Below are positions 17,529-25,913 of a stretch of 64,000 nt of DNA, one piece after another; the first letter of the stretch is position 1, and the number at the start of each line of letters is the position of its first letter. The stretch covers positions 186,001-250,000 of the forward strand of contig JAVJQA010000019.1 in the NCBI GenBank assembly GCA_040218045.1. Direction: 5' to 3'. The translations under genes were made by a program, and so were the position numbers. The notes under the pieces are model-generated. The model saw only the letters and a program-made list of their open reading frames with translations. It made no database searches and was not told the origin of the DNA. The DNA comes from Marinoscillum sp040218045 (GTDB lineage Bacteria; Bacteroidota; Bacteroidia; Cytophagales; Cyclobacteriaceae).

Positions 17529-18470
17529 ATGAAACTTTCAATAAAAATATTATTACTCTTCGCAATCGTTACACAGTTTTCGTGTGTCAAAGACCCCTTT
17601 AAGGAGTTTGAAGAAGGCAACTGGAACAATGAGAGAAGTATATTGGGCATCAGGTTTGAAAACCAGGTTGGCTCTGCCGAAATAGTAAGAGATGGAGATG
17701 CAACCGGAACTATAGTTGTCGGTATCAATGTGGATGCAGTACCAGATTTCAGCAACATTAAGTTGAGTTCATTGGTGCTGTCTTACGAAGCAGCGTCCTC
17801 TGTAAATGTTGGTCAGTCCCTTAATTTCGAAAATGAAAGCAACAGTGCAAGCATTACTGTTACCTCTCCTACAGGAATTGAGCGACAGTATACAGTAGTT
17901 GCAGAGCCTTTCACGGAGACAATTCTTGGGACTTACACCATTTCCAATCTCGTTGTTTGGGGTGGGACAGGCCCCGAATACGGAGGAGGAGCTGTGCTGG
18001 CCATGACCGACAAACCATGGGTATGGCCTGAAAATGGTGGACCCTCTGCAGAGCTTGATAATACAATTACGTTGGAGCTAACAGGATTTACAGAAGACGG
18101 CAATAGCTATGGCACCATTACCAACAGTGCCGGAGCAGATGGTGCTTATGCAGACTTCCAGTATGTACTGGATCCTGCGACGAATGTAAATGGATTCTAT
18201 AGGAAAATACCAAGAGGAGAAGGAGAATGGTCTCGTAACTATGCCGCAGGCATGGTCACTTTCACTTTCCCTGATGGTGCTACTACGACTGGGGTTTTCA
18301 GGGAGTCTGCAACCACGTTGGATTTGGGTTGGGACCAAACGAAAACTATTGAAAGTCAGGCTTTTGAATTCAGCTTAAATGGAACAGACGATTGGGACAA
18401 TATTTATTCTGATTATGACAAGTTTGTGAAACGTCCCAGAACATTCTGGATAGACCTGAACAGACAATAA
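17529..18470 (+). CDS. Surface glycan-binding protein-like lipoprotein (SusE/F position)
   Basis: A 313-residue lipoprotein with lipobox FSCVKDP. It has no strong family match that I can name. Residues about 20-130 look like one beta-sandwich or Ig-like domain (SAEIVRDGDATGTIVVGINVD ... VTSPTGIERQYTVVAEP). Residues about 135-313 form a second beta-rich part with many Trp, Gly and Asn residues (WGGTGPEYGGGAVLAM, KPWVWPENGGPSAELDN) of the kind that line glycan sites. Its place directly after SusD, before the mannanase genes, is where Bacteroidota encode surface glycan-binding proteins, and that is the proposed role. The function is inferred from position, not shown. Confidence 0.7.
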   Translation: MKLSIKILLLFAIVTQFSCVKDPFKEFEEGNWNNERSILGIRFENQVGSAEIVRDGDATGTIVVGINVDAVPDFSNIKLSSLVLSYEAASSVNVGQSLNFENESNSASITVTSPTGIERQYTVVAEPFTETILGTYTISNLVVWGGTGPEYGGGAVLAMTDKPWVWPENGGPSAELDNTITLELTGFTEDGNSYGTITNSAGADGAYADFQYVLDPATNVNGFYRKIPRGEGEWSRNYAAGMVTFTFPDGATTTGVFRESATTLDLGWDQTKTIESQAFEFSLNGTDDWDNIYSDYDKFVKRPRTFWIDLNRQ

Positions 18471-18499
18471 TTCTTCTTCATACGAGAATCGTTATCGAT

Positions 18500-18517
18500 C
18501 CCGCACTTCGGTGCGGG
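18500..18517 (+). terminator. Strong UUCG hairpin after the SusCD operon
   Basis: CCCGCAC and GTGCGGG pair perfectly around a TTCG tetraloop, 30 bases after the stop of the third susCD-operon gene. No T-run follows. It may be a 3'-end stabiliser or a partial terminator between the SusCD operon and the GH26 genes. Confidence 0.45.
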
Positions 18518-18565
18518 GTTGAAGCGATTTCAATGTAATTCCATTACAAGTCTTGACTATACGAA

Positions 18566-19750
18566 ATGAACTATCTGTACACAGCAGTTTTTACTTTATT
18601 GATCTTGATTGGTTGTTCCCCTGTGGACCAACCGCGCATTCCTCAAAAGGAGCCTGAGTACGAAAATGTAACGCTAACACTGGCTGATCCGAATGCTACC
18701 GAAGAGACCAAAGCACTCTACTCCAACTTGTGGAAGCAGCAGTTTGAAGGCTTTATGTTTGGGCATCATGATGATCTAATCTATGGCCGTGAGTGGTACG
18801 CAGAAGCCGGTAGATCTGACACCAAAGAAGTCTGCGGAGATTACCCAGCGGTGTTTAGTGTTGACTTTGCAGAGATCATGGATGACCGGCATGAGTCTAG
18901 TGACCTCAATGATGATAGGCGAAGAACCATCTTGGAGGCCAGGGCAAGAGGTGAAGTGATTACGGCTTGTGCTCATCTGAACAACCCTTTAACAGGTGGT
19001 GACTCCTGGGATAATTCGAATGTGACGGTAGTAAAAGAGATTCTTACCTCTGGCAGCGAAACCAACGTGAAATACAAGGTTTGGCTGGACCGGTTGGCAG
19101 ATTTTGTTCTAGACCTGAAAGACGGGAATGGAAAACTAATCCCGATTATTTTCAGGCCATATCATGAGCATACTCAAACCTGGTCATGGTGGGGTAGCCA
19201 ATGTACCACTCAGGATGAATTCATTGATTTCTGGAAGTTCACAGTGGATTATCTCATTGATACGAAGAACGTTCACAATTTGATTTTTGCCATTTCTCCA
19301 CAGATTGATGGGCCATCATCACCTGATCGTTTGCTGTATAGATGGCCTGGTGATGATTATGTGGATTTCATTGGAATGGACAGTTATCATGGCACTAACT
19401 CCAGTGCATTAAGTGCTAATGTTAAAAACCTGGCGGCACTTTCCAAAGAGAAGCTAAAACCATGCGGAGTGACAGAAACGGGAATAGAAGGAATCCGGTC
19501 AAATGGAGAAGAATATGCTAAATACTGGACTCAGGAGATATTGACTCCTATCATAGGAAAAGACATCAGTTTAATCGTAATGTGGAGAAACAAGTATGAC
19601 CCACAGTATGGAGGGATTCACTACTACGGGCCGTGGATTGGCCATGCATCTGCTGATGACTTTGTCGACTTTTATGAAAGTTCTTTTACCATTTTTAGTC
19701 AGGATCTGCCAGACATGTATTCCATGGCAGAAGGTGTGAATGTAGAATAA
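18566..19750 (+). CDS. GH26 endo-beta-1,4-mannanase, lipoprotein
   Basis: A 394-residue GH26 enzyme. The lipobox is LIGCSPV. The family features are FMFGHHDDLIYGREW, CAHLNNPLTGG, the acid/base Glu201 in FRPYHEHTQTWSWWG and the nucleophile Glu304 in GVTETGIEG. WRNKYDP follows near the C-terminus. GH26 members cut beta-1,4-mannan, galactomannan or glucomannan. The lipid anchor and position right after the SusCD operon fit a surface enzyme that feeds SusCD, though exo-acting mannobiohydrolases with a lipid anchor are also known. It is only distantly similar to the other two GH26 proteins downstream, which resemble each other more. Confidence 0.9.
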   Translation: MNYLYTAVFTLLILIGCSPVDQPRIPQKEPEYENVTLTLADPNATEETKALYSNLWKQQFEGFMFGHHDDLIYGREWYAEAGRSDTKEVCGDYPAVFSVDFAEIMDDRHESSDLNDDRRRTILEARARGEVITACAHLNNPLTGGDSWDNSNVTVVKEILTSGSETNVKYKVWLDRLADFVLDLKDGNGKLIPIIFRPYHEHTQTWSWWGSQCTTQDEFIDFWKFTVDYLIDTKNVHNLIFAISPQIDGPSSPDRLLYRWPGDDYVDFIGMDSYHGTNSSALSANVKNLAALSKEKLKPCGVTETGIEGIRSNGEEYAKYWTQEILTPIIGKDISLIVMWRNKYDPQYGGIHYYGPWIGHASADDFVDFYESSFTIFSQDLPDMYSMAEGVNVE

Positions 19751-19788
19751 AACAGTCCATAGTGAGCTAACTACTTATCTGATTTAAC

Positions 19789-19950
19789 CTGGATTATGTA
19801 ATAGAGATTGTGATAAAGACACAAAACGCAAAGAAAGAGGGACTTATGTTGATGAGACATAGCATCGCTATGGTGATTCAACAAGTTTATGGTAAGTGCC
19901 TGTTTCAAAGTGTTTTGGGGCTGGAATAGATTTTCTATTGCATAATCCAG
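19789..19950. repeat. 162 bp element with 17 bp inverted ends
   Basis: CTGGATTATG-TAATAGA at 19789-19805 is the reverse complement, with one mismatch, of TCTATTGCATAATCCAG at 19934-19950. A small internal hairpin (CATAGC/GCTATG) is present. No open reading frame lies inside. It fills the gap between two GH26 genes and could be a miniature transposable element or a structured 5' leader. Confidence 0.5.
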
Positions 19951-19968
19951 ATTTTAATAACCACAAAA

Positions 19969-21693
19969 ATGACTATTATGAAATCATTGAAAATCATGAG
20001 CATGCTGATGTTTTTAGTAAATGTCAGTTATGCACAAACACCCTATGAATCGCTAAACTACCTGTATAGTATACAGGGCAATTACACTATTGGAGGCATA
20101 CACAACCGGCAGCCGATTAGTAACCCCAATCAGTACAGCACACAGCTCAATGGCATTCTGGGTGATTGGCCTGGCTTGTACAGTTCTGACTTTATGTTTG
20201 AATACAATGAAATAGACGATCGTCAGGGTATGATTGACCAGGTCATCACTGAATGGAACAACGGTGCCATGATCAATATAATGTGGCATGCGTGCAACCC
20301 TGTCAGTGGTGAGGCATGTAATTGGGATTCAGGTAGTGGAGATGTGAAAAGTTACCTCAACAATACACAATGGAGTAACCTCCTGACTAATGGAACTACG
20401 ATCAACAACAACTGGAAGGCCATGATGGATGAAATCGCAACCTACCTTCAGCAACTGGAAGATGAGGGAGTGGAAGTATTTTTCCGTCCGCTTCATGAGA
20501 TGAACCAGGGAGCATTCTGGTGGGGCGGCCGGCCAGGGTCGGGAGGTACTGCTGCGCTGTATCGACTCACACATGATTATCTCACCTACACCAAAGGACT
20601 ATCGAACCTGATTTGGGTATGGAACCTCCAGGATTTTGGTTCGTTCACCAGTGACCTCAATAACTACGATCCCGGGTCGAGCTATTGGGATGTATTGACT
20701 ATGGACATGTATTGGTCAGATGGCAATGGATATACATCCACTAAGTATAATGCGATGGTCAATAAGGCAAACGGCAAGCCAATAGGAATAGGTGAGTGCG
20801 AAGACTTGCCTGCAGTGAACCTGCTTAACCAGCAGCCGCTTTGGACTTTCTTTATGGGTTGGTCGGAGCTTGTTTTCTCTGGTAATTCTAACCAGAAAAT
20901 TCAGGACATCTATTGGTCAGGGAGAGTCAGGGTGCTTGATGAAATGCCCGGCTGGAATGGCACTGGTAGCTGGCAAAATGGTGGCGGCGGCACTGGTGGC
21001 ACGCAATACATCCAGGCCGAAGACTATGACAACATGAGTGGCATCCAAACTGAGACGACAAGTGATCCCAATGGCGGTAATTTGAACGTTGGCTGGATAG
21101 ACTCGGAAGATTGGCTAACCTATAACAGTATCAATATTCCATCTAGTGGCAATTACAGCATCGCATATCGCGTAGCTAGTCAAAGCGGAGGCGGCACGAT
21201 CCAGCTAGAGCAAGCCGGAGGCGGTACGGTATATGGAAGTATTAATGTTCCTTCTACCGGAGGTTGGCAAACCTGGACGACCATTTATCAGACGGCTTAT
21301 CTCAATGCGGGCACGCAATCATTCGGTATTAAAGCCACCTCAGGAGGTTTTAATTTGAACTGGTGGGCAATCACGCCATCAGGAGGATCGCGAACAGCCG
21401 AGTCAATAGATGAAGAAGTCTTGGCCGGGCTATCGGATGCTTACCCAAATCCTTTTACAACTACTGTGTCCATTCCACTGAGCCACTGGGATGGAGAAAC
21501 CGAATTTTTGGTGCAAATATTTGATGTGTCAGGAAGTGTGATCCACACCATGGACCAATCATCCATCTCAGCCAATAAAGAGGTGATTTGGGACGGTACC
21601 AGTTCATCAGGGGGTGTCGTGCCGAAAGGAGTTTATTACTACCAGTTTCAAGCTGGGAGGCAAGCGGCTTCAGGTAAACTGATTAAAGAATAA
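19969..21693 (+). CDS. GH26 beta-mannanase with CBM6, T9SS-secreted
   Basis: A 574-residue secreted mannanase. A signal peptide ends at SYAQTP. The GH26 domain (about 25-325) shows the acid/base Glu177 in FFRPLHEMNQGAFWW and the nucleophile Glu276 in IGIGECED. A Gly-rich linker (about 330-345) leads to a CBM6-type module (about 347-470; IQAEDYDNMSG, GWIDSEDWLTYNS, GFNLNWWAI). The last 80 residues are a T9SS sorting domain (AYPNPFTTTVSIP ... GVYYYQFQAG) of the FlgD-like variant. It should act outside the cell on mannan chains, the CBM6 keeping it on the polysaccharide. The ATG at 19978 is an alternative start. The catalytic part closely matches the next gene. Confidence 0.9.
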   Translation: MTIMKSLKIMSMLMFLVNVSYAQTPYESLNYLYSIQGNYTIGGIHNRQPISNPNQYSTQLNGILGDWPGLYSSDFMFEYNEIDDRQGMIDQVITEWNNGAMINIMWHACNPVSGEACNWDSGSGDVKSYLNNTQWSNLLTNGTTINNNWKAMMDEIATYLQQLEDEGVEVFFRPLHEMNQGAFWWGGRPGSGGTAALYRLTHDYLTYTKGLSNLIWVWNLQDFGSFTSDLNNYDPGSSYWDVLTMDMYWSDGNGYTSTKYNAMVNKANGKPIGIGECEDLPAVNLLNQQPLWTFFMGWSELVFSGNSNQKIQDIYWSGRVRVLDEMPGWNGTGSWQNGGGGTGGTQYIQAEDYDNMSGIQTETTSDPNGGNLNVGWIDSEDWLTYNSINIPSSGNYSIAYRVASQSGGGTIQLEQAGGGTVYGSINVPSTGGWQTWTTIYQTAYLNAGTQSFGIKATSGGFNLNWWAITPSGGSRTAESIDEEVLAGLSDAYPNPFTTTVSIPLSHWDGETEFLVQIFDVSGSVIHTMDQSSISANKEVIWDGTSSSGGVVPKGVYYYQFQAGRQAASGKLIKE

Positions 21694-21721
21694 GAGTGAT
21701 TAAAGAATAAGAGAAGGAATA

Positions 21722-21803
21722 GATGAAGAATGAAAAATTTCCAACGGTCAGTCATCCTGAATTTATTTCAGGATCTGACTCAGCTCATTTTTCATTCTTC
21801 ATC
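21722..21803. repeat. Nested palindrome between GH26 genes
   Basis: A perfect 17 bp inverted repeat (GATGAAGAATGAAAAAT at 21722-21738 and its complement at 21787-21803) encloses a second palindrome at 21751-21779 (GTCATCCTGAA / TTCAGGATCTGAC). The inner motif is of the dispersed 'GTCATTCTGAA...TTCAGAATCT' kind often found between genes in Bacteroidota. It would fold into a long hairpin in the mRNA. Confidence 0.65.
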
Positions 21804-21823
21804 ATTAACAAAGATCAATATAG

Positions 21824-22780
21824 ATGAAAAGGCAGACATTGGTTATACTCTTGGTGCTTGGCGGCATTGTAGCACAAGCCCAAAACAAGCAGCAAGTTAT
21901 CGACTACTTATACAGTATATCGGGTAAGAAAATCATTGCCGGTCAGCACAACAAAGAGCCTAATGCTGAGCCAACCAAGTGGACGGACTATATCTACCAA
22001 ACTACGGGAAAGTATCCGGCGCTTTGGAGTGGGGACTTCCTTTTCCAGCAGGAGAATATCGACAACCGGTGGAAGATGATCAAGGAGGCCGAAAACCAAT
22101 GGAACAGCGGTGCGCTGATCAACCTGATGTGGCATAGCTGCCCCCCTGATATGGGCGAGCCGTGCGGGTGGGATCCCGGATTGCTCAATGCACAGCTGGA
22201 TGATCAGCAGTGGGAAGAGTTGATTACGGCAGGAACCGAACTGAATAAAACATGGAAGAAACGTATGGATGATATCGCCGTGTATCTCCAGTATTTGGAA
22301 GACAGAGACGTGGTAGTAATGTTCCGTCCATTCCATGAAATGAACCAGGGATTGTTCTGGTGGGCTGGTCGGAAAGGAGAGAAAGGAACTGCCGAACTCT
22401 ATAGGCAAACACATGATTATTTTGAAAATGAAAAAGGGCTATCCAATTTGATCTGGGTTTGGGACATGCAGGACATGAGCCGTGATTTTGAAGACTTCAA
22501 TCCTGGTGATGATTATTGGGAGGTCTTTGCTTTTGATATCTACGATGGCGGTTACGACAAGTCCTGGTACGACTACATTCTTCCAATAGTTGGAGACAAG
22601 CCGATGGCGATTGGTGAGTGCATGAAAATGCCTTCTAAGAAAGTGCTGAAGGAACAACCACGCTGGATTTTCTTTATGCCATGGGCAGAGCTGGTCAAGG
22701 AACATAACTCAGAAGAACAAATCAATAATATCTACAACCATCCAAGGGTACTGAGCCGCGATGAAATGCCTGGTTGGTAG
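21824..22780 (+). CDS. GH26 beta-mannanase/mannobiohydrolase, periplasmic
   Basis: A 318-residue single-domain GH26 enzyme with a cleavable signal peptide (ending VAQAQN) and no lipobox or sorting domain, so it is probably periplasmic. The acid/base is Glu172 in FRPFHEMNQGLFWW and the nucleophile Glu265 in MAIGECMKM. YLYSISGKKIIAGQHNKEP at the N-terminus and the final RDEMPGW match the catalytic part of the preceding protein, which shows a tandem duplication. Small periplasmic GH26 proteins of this kind often release mannobiose from chain ends, which would supply the 2-epimerase and phosphorylase encoded downstream. Its exact mode of cleavage cannot be read from the sequence. Confidence 0.9.
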   Translation: MKRQTLVILLVLGGIVAQAQNKQQVIDYLYSISGKKIIAGQHNKEPNAEPTKWTDYIYQTTGKYPALWSGDFLFQQENIDNRWKMIKEAENQWNSGALINLMWHSCPPDMGEPCGWDPGLLNAQLDDQQWEELITAGTELNKTWKKRMDDIAVYLQYLEDRDVVVMFRPFHEMNQGLFWWAGRKGEKGTAELYRQTHDYFENEKGLSNLIWVWDMQDMSRDFEDFNPGDDYWEVFAFDIYDGGYDKSWYDYILPIVGDKPMAIGECMKMPSKKVLKEQPRWIFFMPWAELVKEHNSEEQINNIYNHPRVLSRDEMPGW

Positions 22781-22792
22781 TTAAAAGCTTGG

Positions 22793-22817
22793 TCATCCTG
22801 ATATGTATTCAGGATGA
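22793..22817. repeat. Dispersed palindrome (TCATCCTGA...TCAGGATGA)
   Basis: Perfect nine-base arms around a seven-base spacer, directly after the third GH26 gene. It shares its core with the palindrome at 21751 and probably belongs to the same dispersed family. It may act as an mRNA 3' stabiliser. Confidence 0.6.
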
Positions 22818-22858
22818 TGAATTAATGAGGTTTTGCCTTAAACTTTTACAAATAGAAA

Positions 22859-24553
22859 ATGAAAAGCATAAATACTTTAATAATTCTTGGTGCCTTTATT
22901 CTTCAAAGTTGTGGTGACTCTTTCTTTCAATCGGAAAAGCGGTTTTTTAAGCAGATATTCCAGTACCAAAAAGCAGAATTTGAATTGCTGGTCAATGAGC
23001 AGTTCGACAATGCATACGATCAGGAAGAGGTAGCTGTAGACATGAAGCTTACCGCTCCGTCTGGAAAGGAAATTACGCTTCCGTGCTACTACGAACCAAA
23101 TACTTCTACGGATCAATCAACAGCTTTTCGGGCACGGTTTGCACCAGCAGAAGAAGGTGTTTATACCTATCATTTTGAAGCCAAAATAGGTGAGGTAACC
23201 AATCGGACAGCAGATAAGGACATGATGGTGTTCGCAGGAGAGAGCGAAGGGTTTCTTCATGTCAATGATTACTGGACATTAAAGTTTGATTCAGGGAAAC
23301 CATTCCGTGGAATCGGAGAAAACGTGGGCTGGGAAGCGAGAAGCTATGAGGATCCAAAATACACCTACGACTACTTGTTGCCCACATTGTCACAGAATGG
23401 AGCCAACTTCTTCCGCACGTGGATGTGCTCCTGGGACTTGCCAGTCTTTTGGCAAAAGATAGGCGCAACGGATCGCTACCAGGATTCTGATGCTTATTTT
23501 CATCCACAGGGAATCGAGAAAATGGATGAGTTTATCAATAAGTGCGATTCGCTGGGACTTTACGTCATGCTGGCCATGGACACACATGGAGCTTTGATCC
23601 AAAATGGTGGTTGGGAGCATAATCGGTACAACAAGATCAATGGCGGTCCAGCTGAAACACCAACTGACTTTTTCAAAAATAAAGAAGCCCGCAAGATGTC
23701 CAAAAACAAGTTTCGTTTCCTCATCGCGCGATGGGGTTACAGTACGCACCTGGGAGCCTGGGAGTTTTTCAATGAAATAGACAATTCGGCATTTACCCGT
23801 ACACCTCACGATAGCATTCGCATTCCGCACAAATACATCACCGACTGGCACGAGGAAATGAGCGCTTATATCAAAGCCATCGATCCGTATGGGCACATAG
23901 TGACTACCAGTGTATCTCATAGAGAGATTGAGGGGATGTTTCATTTGGAGGATATTGACATTGCGCAGCATCATATTTATAAAAAGACGAATCAGATTCC
24001 GGGGTTGATCAATCAGTATGTAGAGGAATATCAAAAGCCTTTTGTTTGGGGAGAGTTCGGTTATGAGTGGGACTGGAACCTGGACTTTTCAAAGTTTGCC
24101 AAGGAGTCCGATTACGACTACCGAAGAGGCCTTTGGTACGGGCTGTTCAACCCAACCCCGATCCTGCCGATGACTTGGTGGTGGGAGTTTTTTGATGAGC
24201 GTGGCATGACTCCATATTTCAGAGGAGTTCGTCAGATCAGTGATGAGATGCTTGAAGCTGGCAATGGCTCATTTGAGCAAGTAGAAACCACTTCTGATGT
24301 GTTGGAAAGTTTCGCAGTGAAGTGTGGAAACAAATACTTTGTGGTTATCCTGAATAATATGCCGAACCCACAGGAAGAGCAGATTGCTATTTCGCTTCCA
24401 CCAGGTAAGTATCAACTAGCCTCATTCAACCCTGATGACCTCACTCGCTCAAGTTTAGGAGAGGTGGAGTCGGTAGGTAAATTGAACCTGCCCTCTGTGA
24501 AAATGCAAGGATTTGATGAGATATTGTTTGTCCTTTCCAAGGTATCAGAATGA
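22859..24553 (+). CDS. DUF5060 glycoside hydrolase (GH5-like TIM barrel), lipoprotein
   Basis: A 564-residue lipoprotein (ILQSCGDS). Residues about 35-125 form a DUF5060-type beta-sandwich (LTAPSGKEITLPCYYEP, FAPAEEGVYTYHF). The rest is a clan GH-A barrel (FRGIGENVGWEA, FFRTWMCSWDLP) with acid/base Glu306 in WEFFNEIDNS and nucleophile Glu399 in FVWGEFGYEW. The end is a small beta domain (FVVILNNMPN ... ISLPPGKYQLA). Proteins with this build act on mannans, galactans or similar plant and algal glycans. With three mannanases beside it, a mannosidase or mannanase role is the best guess. It ends 163 bases before the phosphorylase gene; that gap contains a hairpin. Confidence 0.8.
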   Translation: MKSINTLIILGAFILQSCGDSFFQSEKRFFKQIFQYQKAEFELLVNEQFDNAYDQEEVAVDMKLTAPSGKEITLPCYYEPNTSTDQSTAFRARFAPAEEGVYTYHFEAKIGEVTNRTADKDMMVFAGESEGFLHVNDYWTLKFDSGKPFRGIGENVGWEARSYEDPKYTYDYLLPTLSQNGANFFRTWMCSWDLPVFWQKIGATDRYQDSDAYFHPQGIEKMDEFINKCDSLGLYVMLAMDTHGALIQNGGWEHNRYNKINGGPAETPTDFFKNKEARKMSKNKFRFLIARWGYSTHLGAWEFFNEIDNSAFTRTPHDSIRIPHKYITDWHEEMSAYIKAIDPYGHIVTTSVSHREIEGMFHLEDIDIAQHHIYKKTNQIPGLINQYVEEYQKPFVWGEFGYEWDWNLDFSKFAKESDYDYRRGLWYGLFNPTPILPMTWWWEFFDERGMTPYFRGVRQISDEMLEAGNGSFEQVETTSDVLESFAVKCGNKYFVVILNNMPNPQEEQIAISLPPGKYQLASFNPDDLTRSSLGEVESVGKLNLPSVKMQGFDEILFVLSKVSE

Positions 24554-24608
24554 CAGATAGTGTTTTCCTGAAAGGATCAATTCGTCAAAATAAGGGCGTA
24601 AAATGACT

Positions 24609-24646
24609 ATGAATTTAGTGAAGTGTTAAAAACACGCCAAATTCAT
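24609..24646 (+). promoter_or_regulatory. Stem-loop before the phosphorylase operon
   Basis: ATGAATTT pairs with AAATTCAT, and inside it GTGTT pairs with AACAC around an AAA loop. A second small palindrome (TGTCAT...ATGACA, 24665-24684) follows before the GH130 start. The two lie in the only sizeable gap between the polysaccharide-cutting genes and the disaccharide-using genes, so they may separate or regulate the two blocks. Function is not shown. Confidence 0.3.
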
Positions 24647-24716
24647 TACCGGGTAAGCAATCATTGTCATATCCCTAAATGACATTCAGAATAAAAGAGA
24701 AGAATTAGAATAACCA

Positions 24717-25907
24717 ATGAGTAAACCGATAGATAAAGTGAAGGCACTGCTCGCAGCGCATGAGCAGTTTCTGAGCATAGAAAACGAACCTATTGCAGAG
24801 ACAAATGGTGTTTATCAGCGCTATAAAAATCCAATACTGACCGACAGACATACGCCGGTGATCTGGCGATACGATCTCAACCCTGAGACCAACCCATACC
24901 TGATGGAGCGCCTGGGAATGAACGCCGCATTTAACTCAGGAGCTATTGAGTTCAACGGGAAGTTTTGTCTGGTAGTACGGGCCGAAGGCTATGATCGCAA
25001 GTCCTTTTTTGCGGTAGCAGAAAGTGACAATGGTATAGATAATTTTCGATTCTGGGACCATCCAATCACCCTTCCCGAAACGGAAGAGCCAGACACCAAT
25101 GTGTACGACATGCGGTTGACCCGCCACGAAGATGGATGGATTTATGGACTGTTCTGCACCGAACGCAGGGATCATTCCGCACCTGAGGCGGATCAGTCAG
25201 CGGCTACTGCCAAATGCGGAATCGCCAGAACTAAGGATTTGGTCGAGTGGGAACGGCTTGCAGATCTGGATTCCGGAGGCAGCCAGCAAAGAAATGTAGT
25301 ACTTCACCCAGAGTTTGTGGATGGGAAGTACGCACTGTACACCCGTCCGCAGGATGGGTTTATTGACGCTGGCAAAGGTGGGGGCATAGGCTGGGGTCTT
25401 GTTGATAGTATGGAAAACGCCAAAGTGGTCGATGAGCAAATCATTGACCCGAAAGTTTACCACACCATCAAGGAGGCGAAAAATGGCCAAGGCCCGGCAC
25501 CGATCAAGACCAGAGACGGTTGGTTGCATCTGGCTCATGGAGTGAGAAACACTGCCGCTGGATTGCGCTACACCTTGTATATGTTCATGACGGCTTTGGA
25601 AGACCCCACTAAAGTGATTCACAGACCTGCCGGCCACTTCATGGGGCCGCAAGATGACGAGCGAGTGGGAGATGTATCCAATGTGTTATTCACCAATGGC
25701 TGGATCGTTAAGGAAAACGGAGATCTCTATATCTACTATGCGTCCTCCGATACCCGTATGCATGTGGCTACTTCTACGGTAGACAAATTGGTGGATTACT
25801 GCAAAAACACGCCAGAGGATGGTTTAAGGTCTGCTGTAAGTGTACAAACCAGAAATCAATTAATTGACAGCAACCTGGCTTTCCTCAAGGCCAATGGCCT
25901 TAAATAA
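24717..25907 (+). CDS. GH130 4-O-beta-D-mannosyl-D-glucose phosphorylase
   Basis: A 396-residue cytoplasmic GH130 subfamily 1 enzyme. It shows NPILTDRHTPVIWRYDLNP, NAAFNSGAIEFNGKFCLVVR and the catalytic Asp in NVYDMRLT at residue 131, the position of the proton donor in the studied Bacteroides fragilis enzyme. GAGKGGGIGWG-type loops and DVSNVLFTNGW follow. The reaction is beta-mannosyl-1,4-glucose plus phosphate to alpha-mannose-1-phosphate plus glucose. It has no signal peptide. The gene is followed after 6 bases by a GPH symporter and later by the 2-epimerase, which together give the known mannobiose route (uptake, epimerisation, phosphorolysis). Confidence 0.93.
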   Translation: MSKPIDKVKALLAAHEQFLSIENEPIAETNGVYQRYKNPILTDRHTPVIWRYDLNPETNPYLMERLGMNAAFNSGAIEFNGKFCLVVRAEGYDRKSFFAVAESDNGIDNFRFWDHPITLPETEEPDTNVYDMRLTRHEDGWIYGLFCTERRDHSAPEADQSAATAKCGIARTKDLVEWERLADLDSGGSQQRNVVLHPEFVDGKYALYTRPQDGFIDAGKGGGIGWGLVDSMENAKVVDEQIIDPKVYHTIKEAKNGQGPAPIKTRDGWLHLAHGVRNTAAGLRYTLYMFMTALEDPTKVIHRPAGHFMGPQDDERVGDVSNVLFTNGWIVKENGDLYIYYASSDTRMHVATSTVDKLVDYCKNTPEDGLRSAVSVQTRNQLIDSNLAFLKANGLK

Positions 25908-25913
25908 CACACT

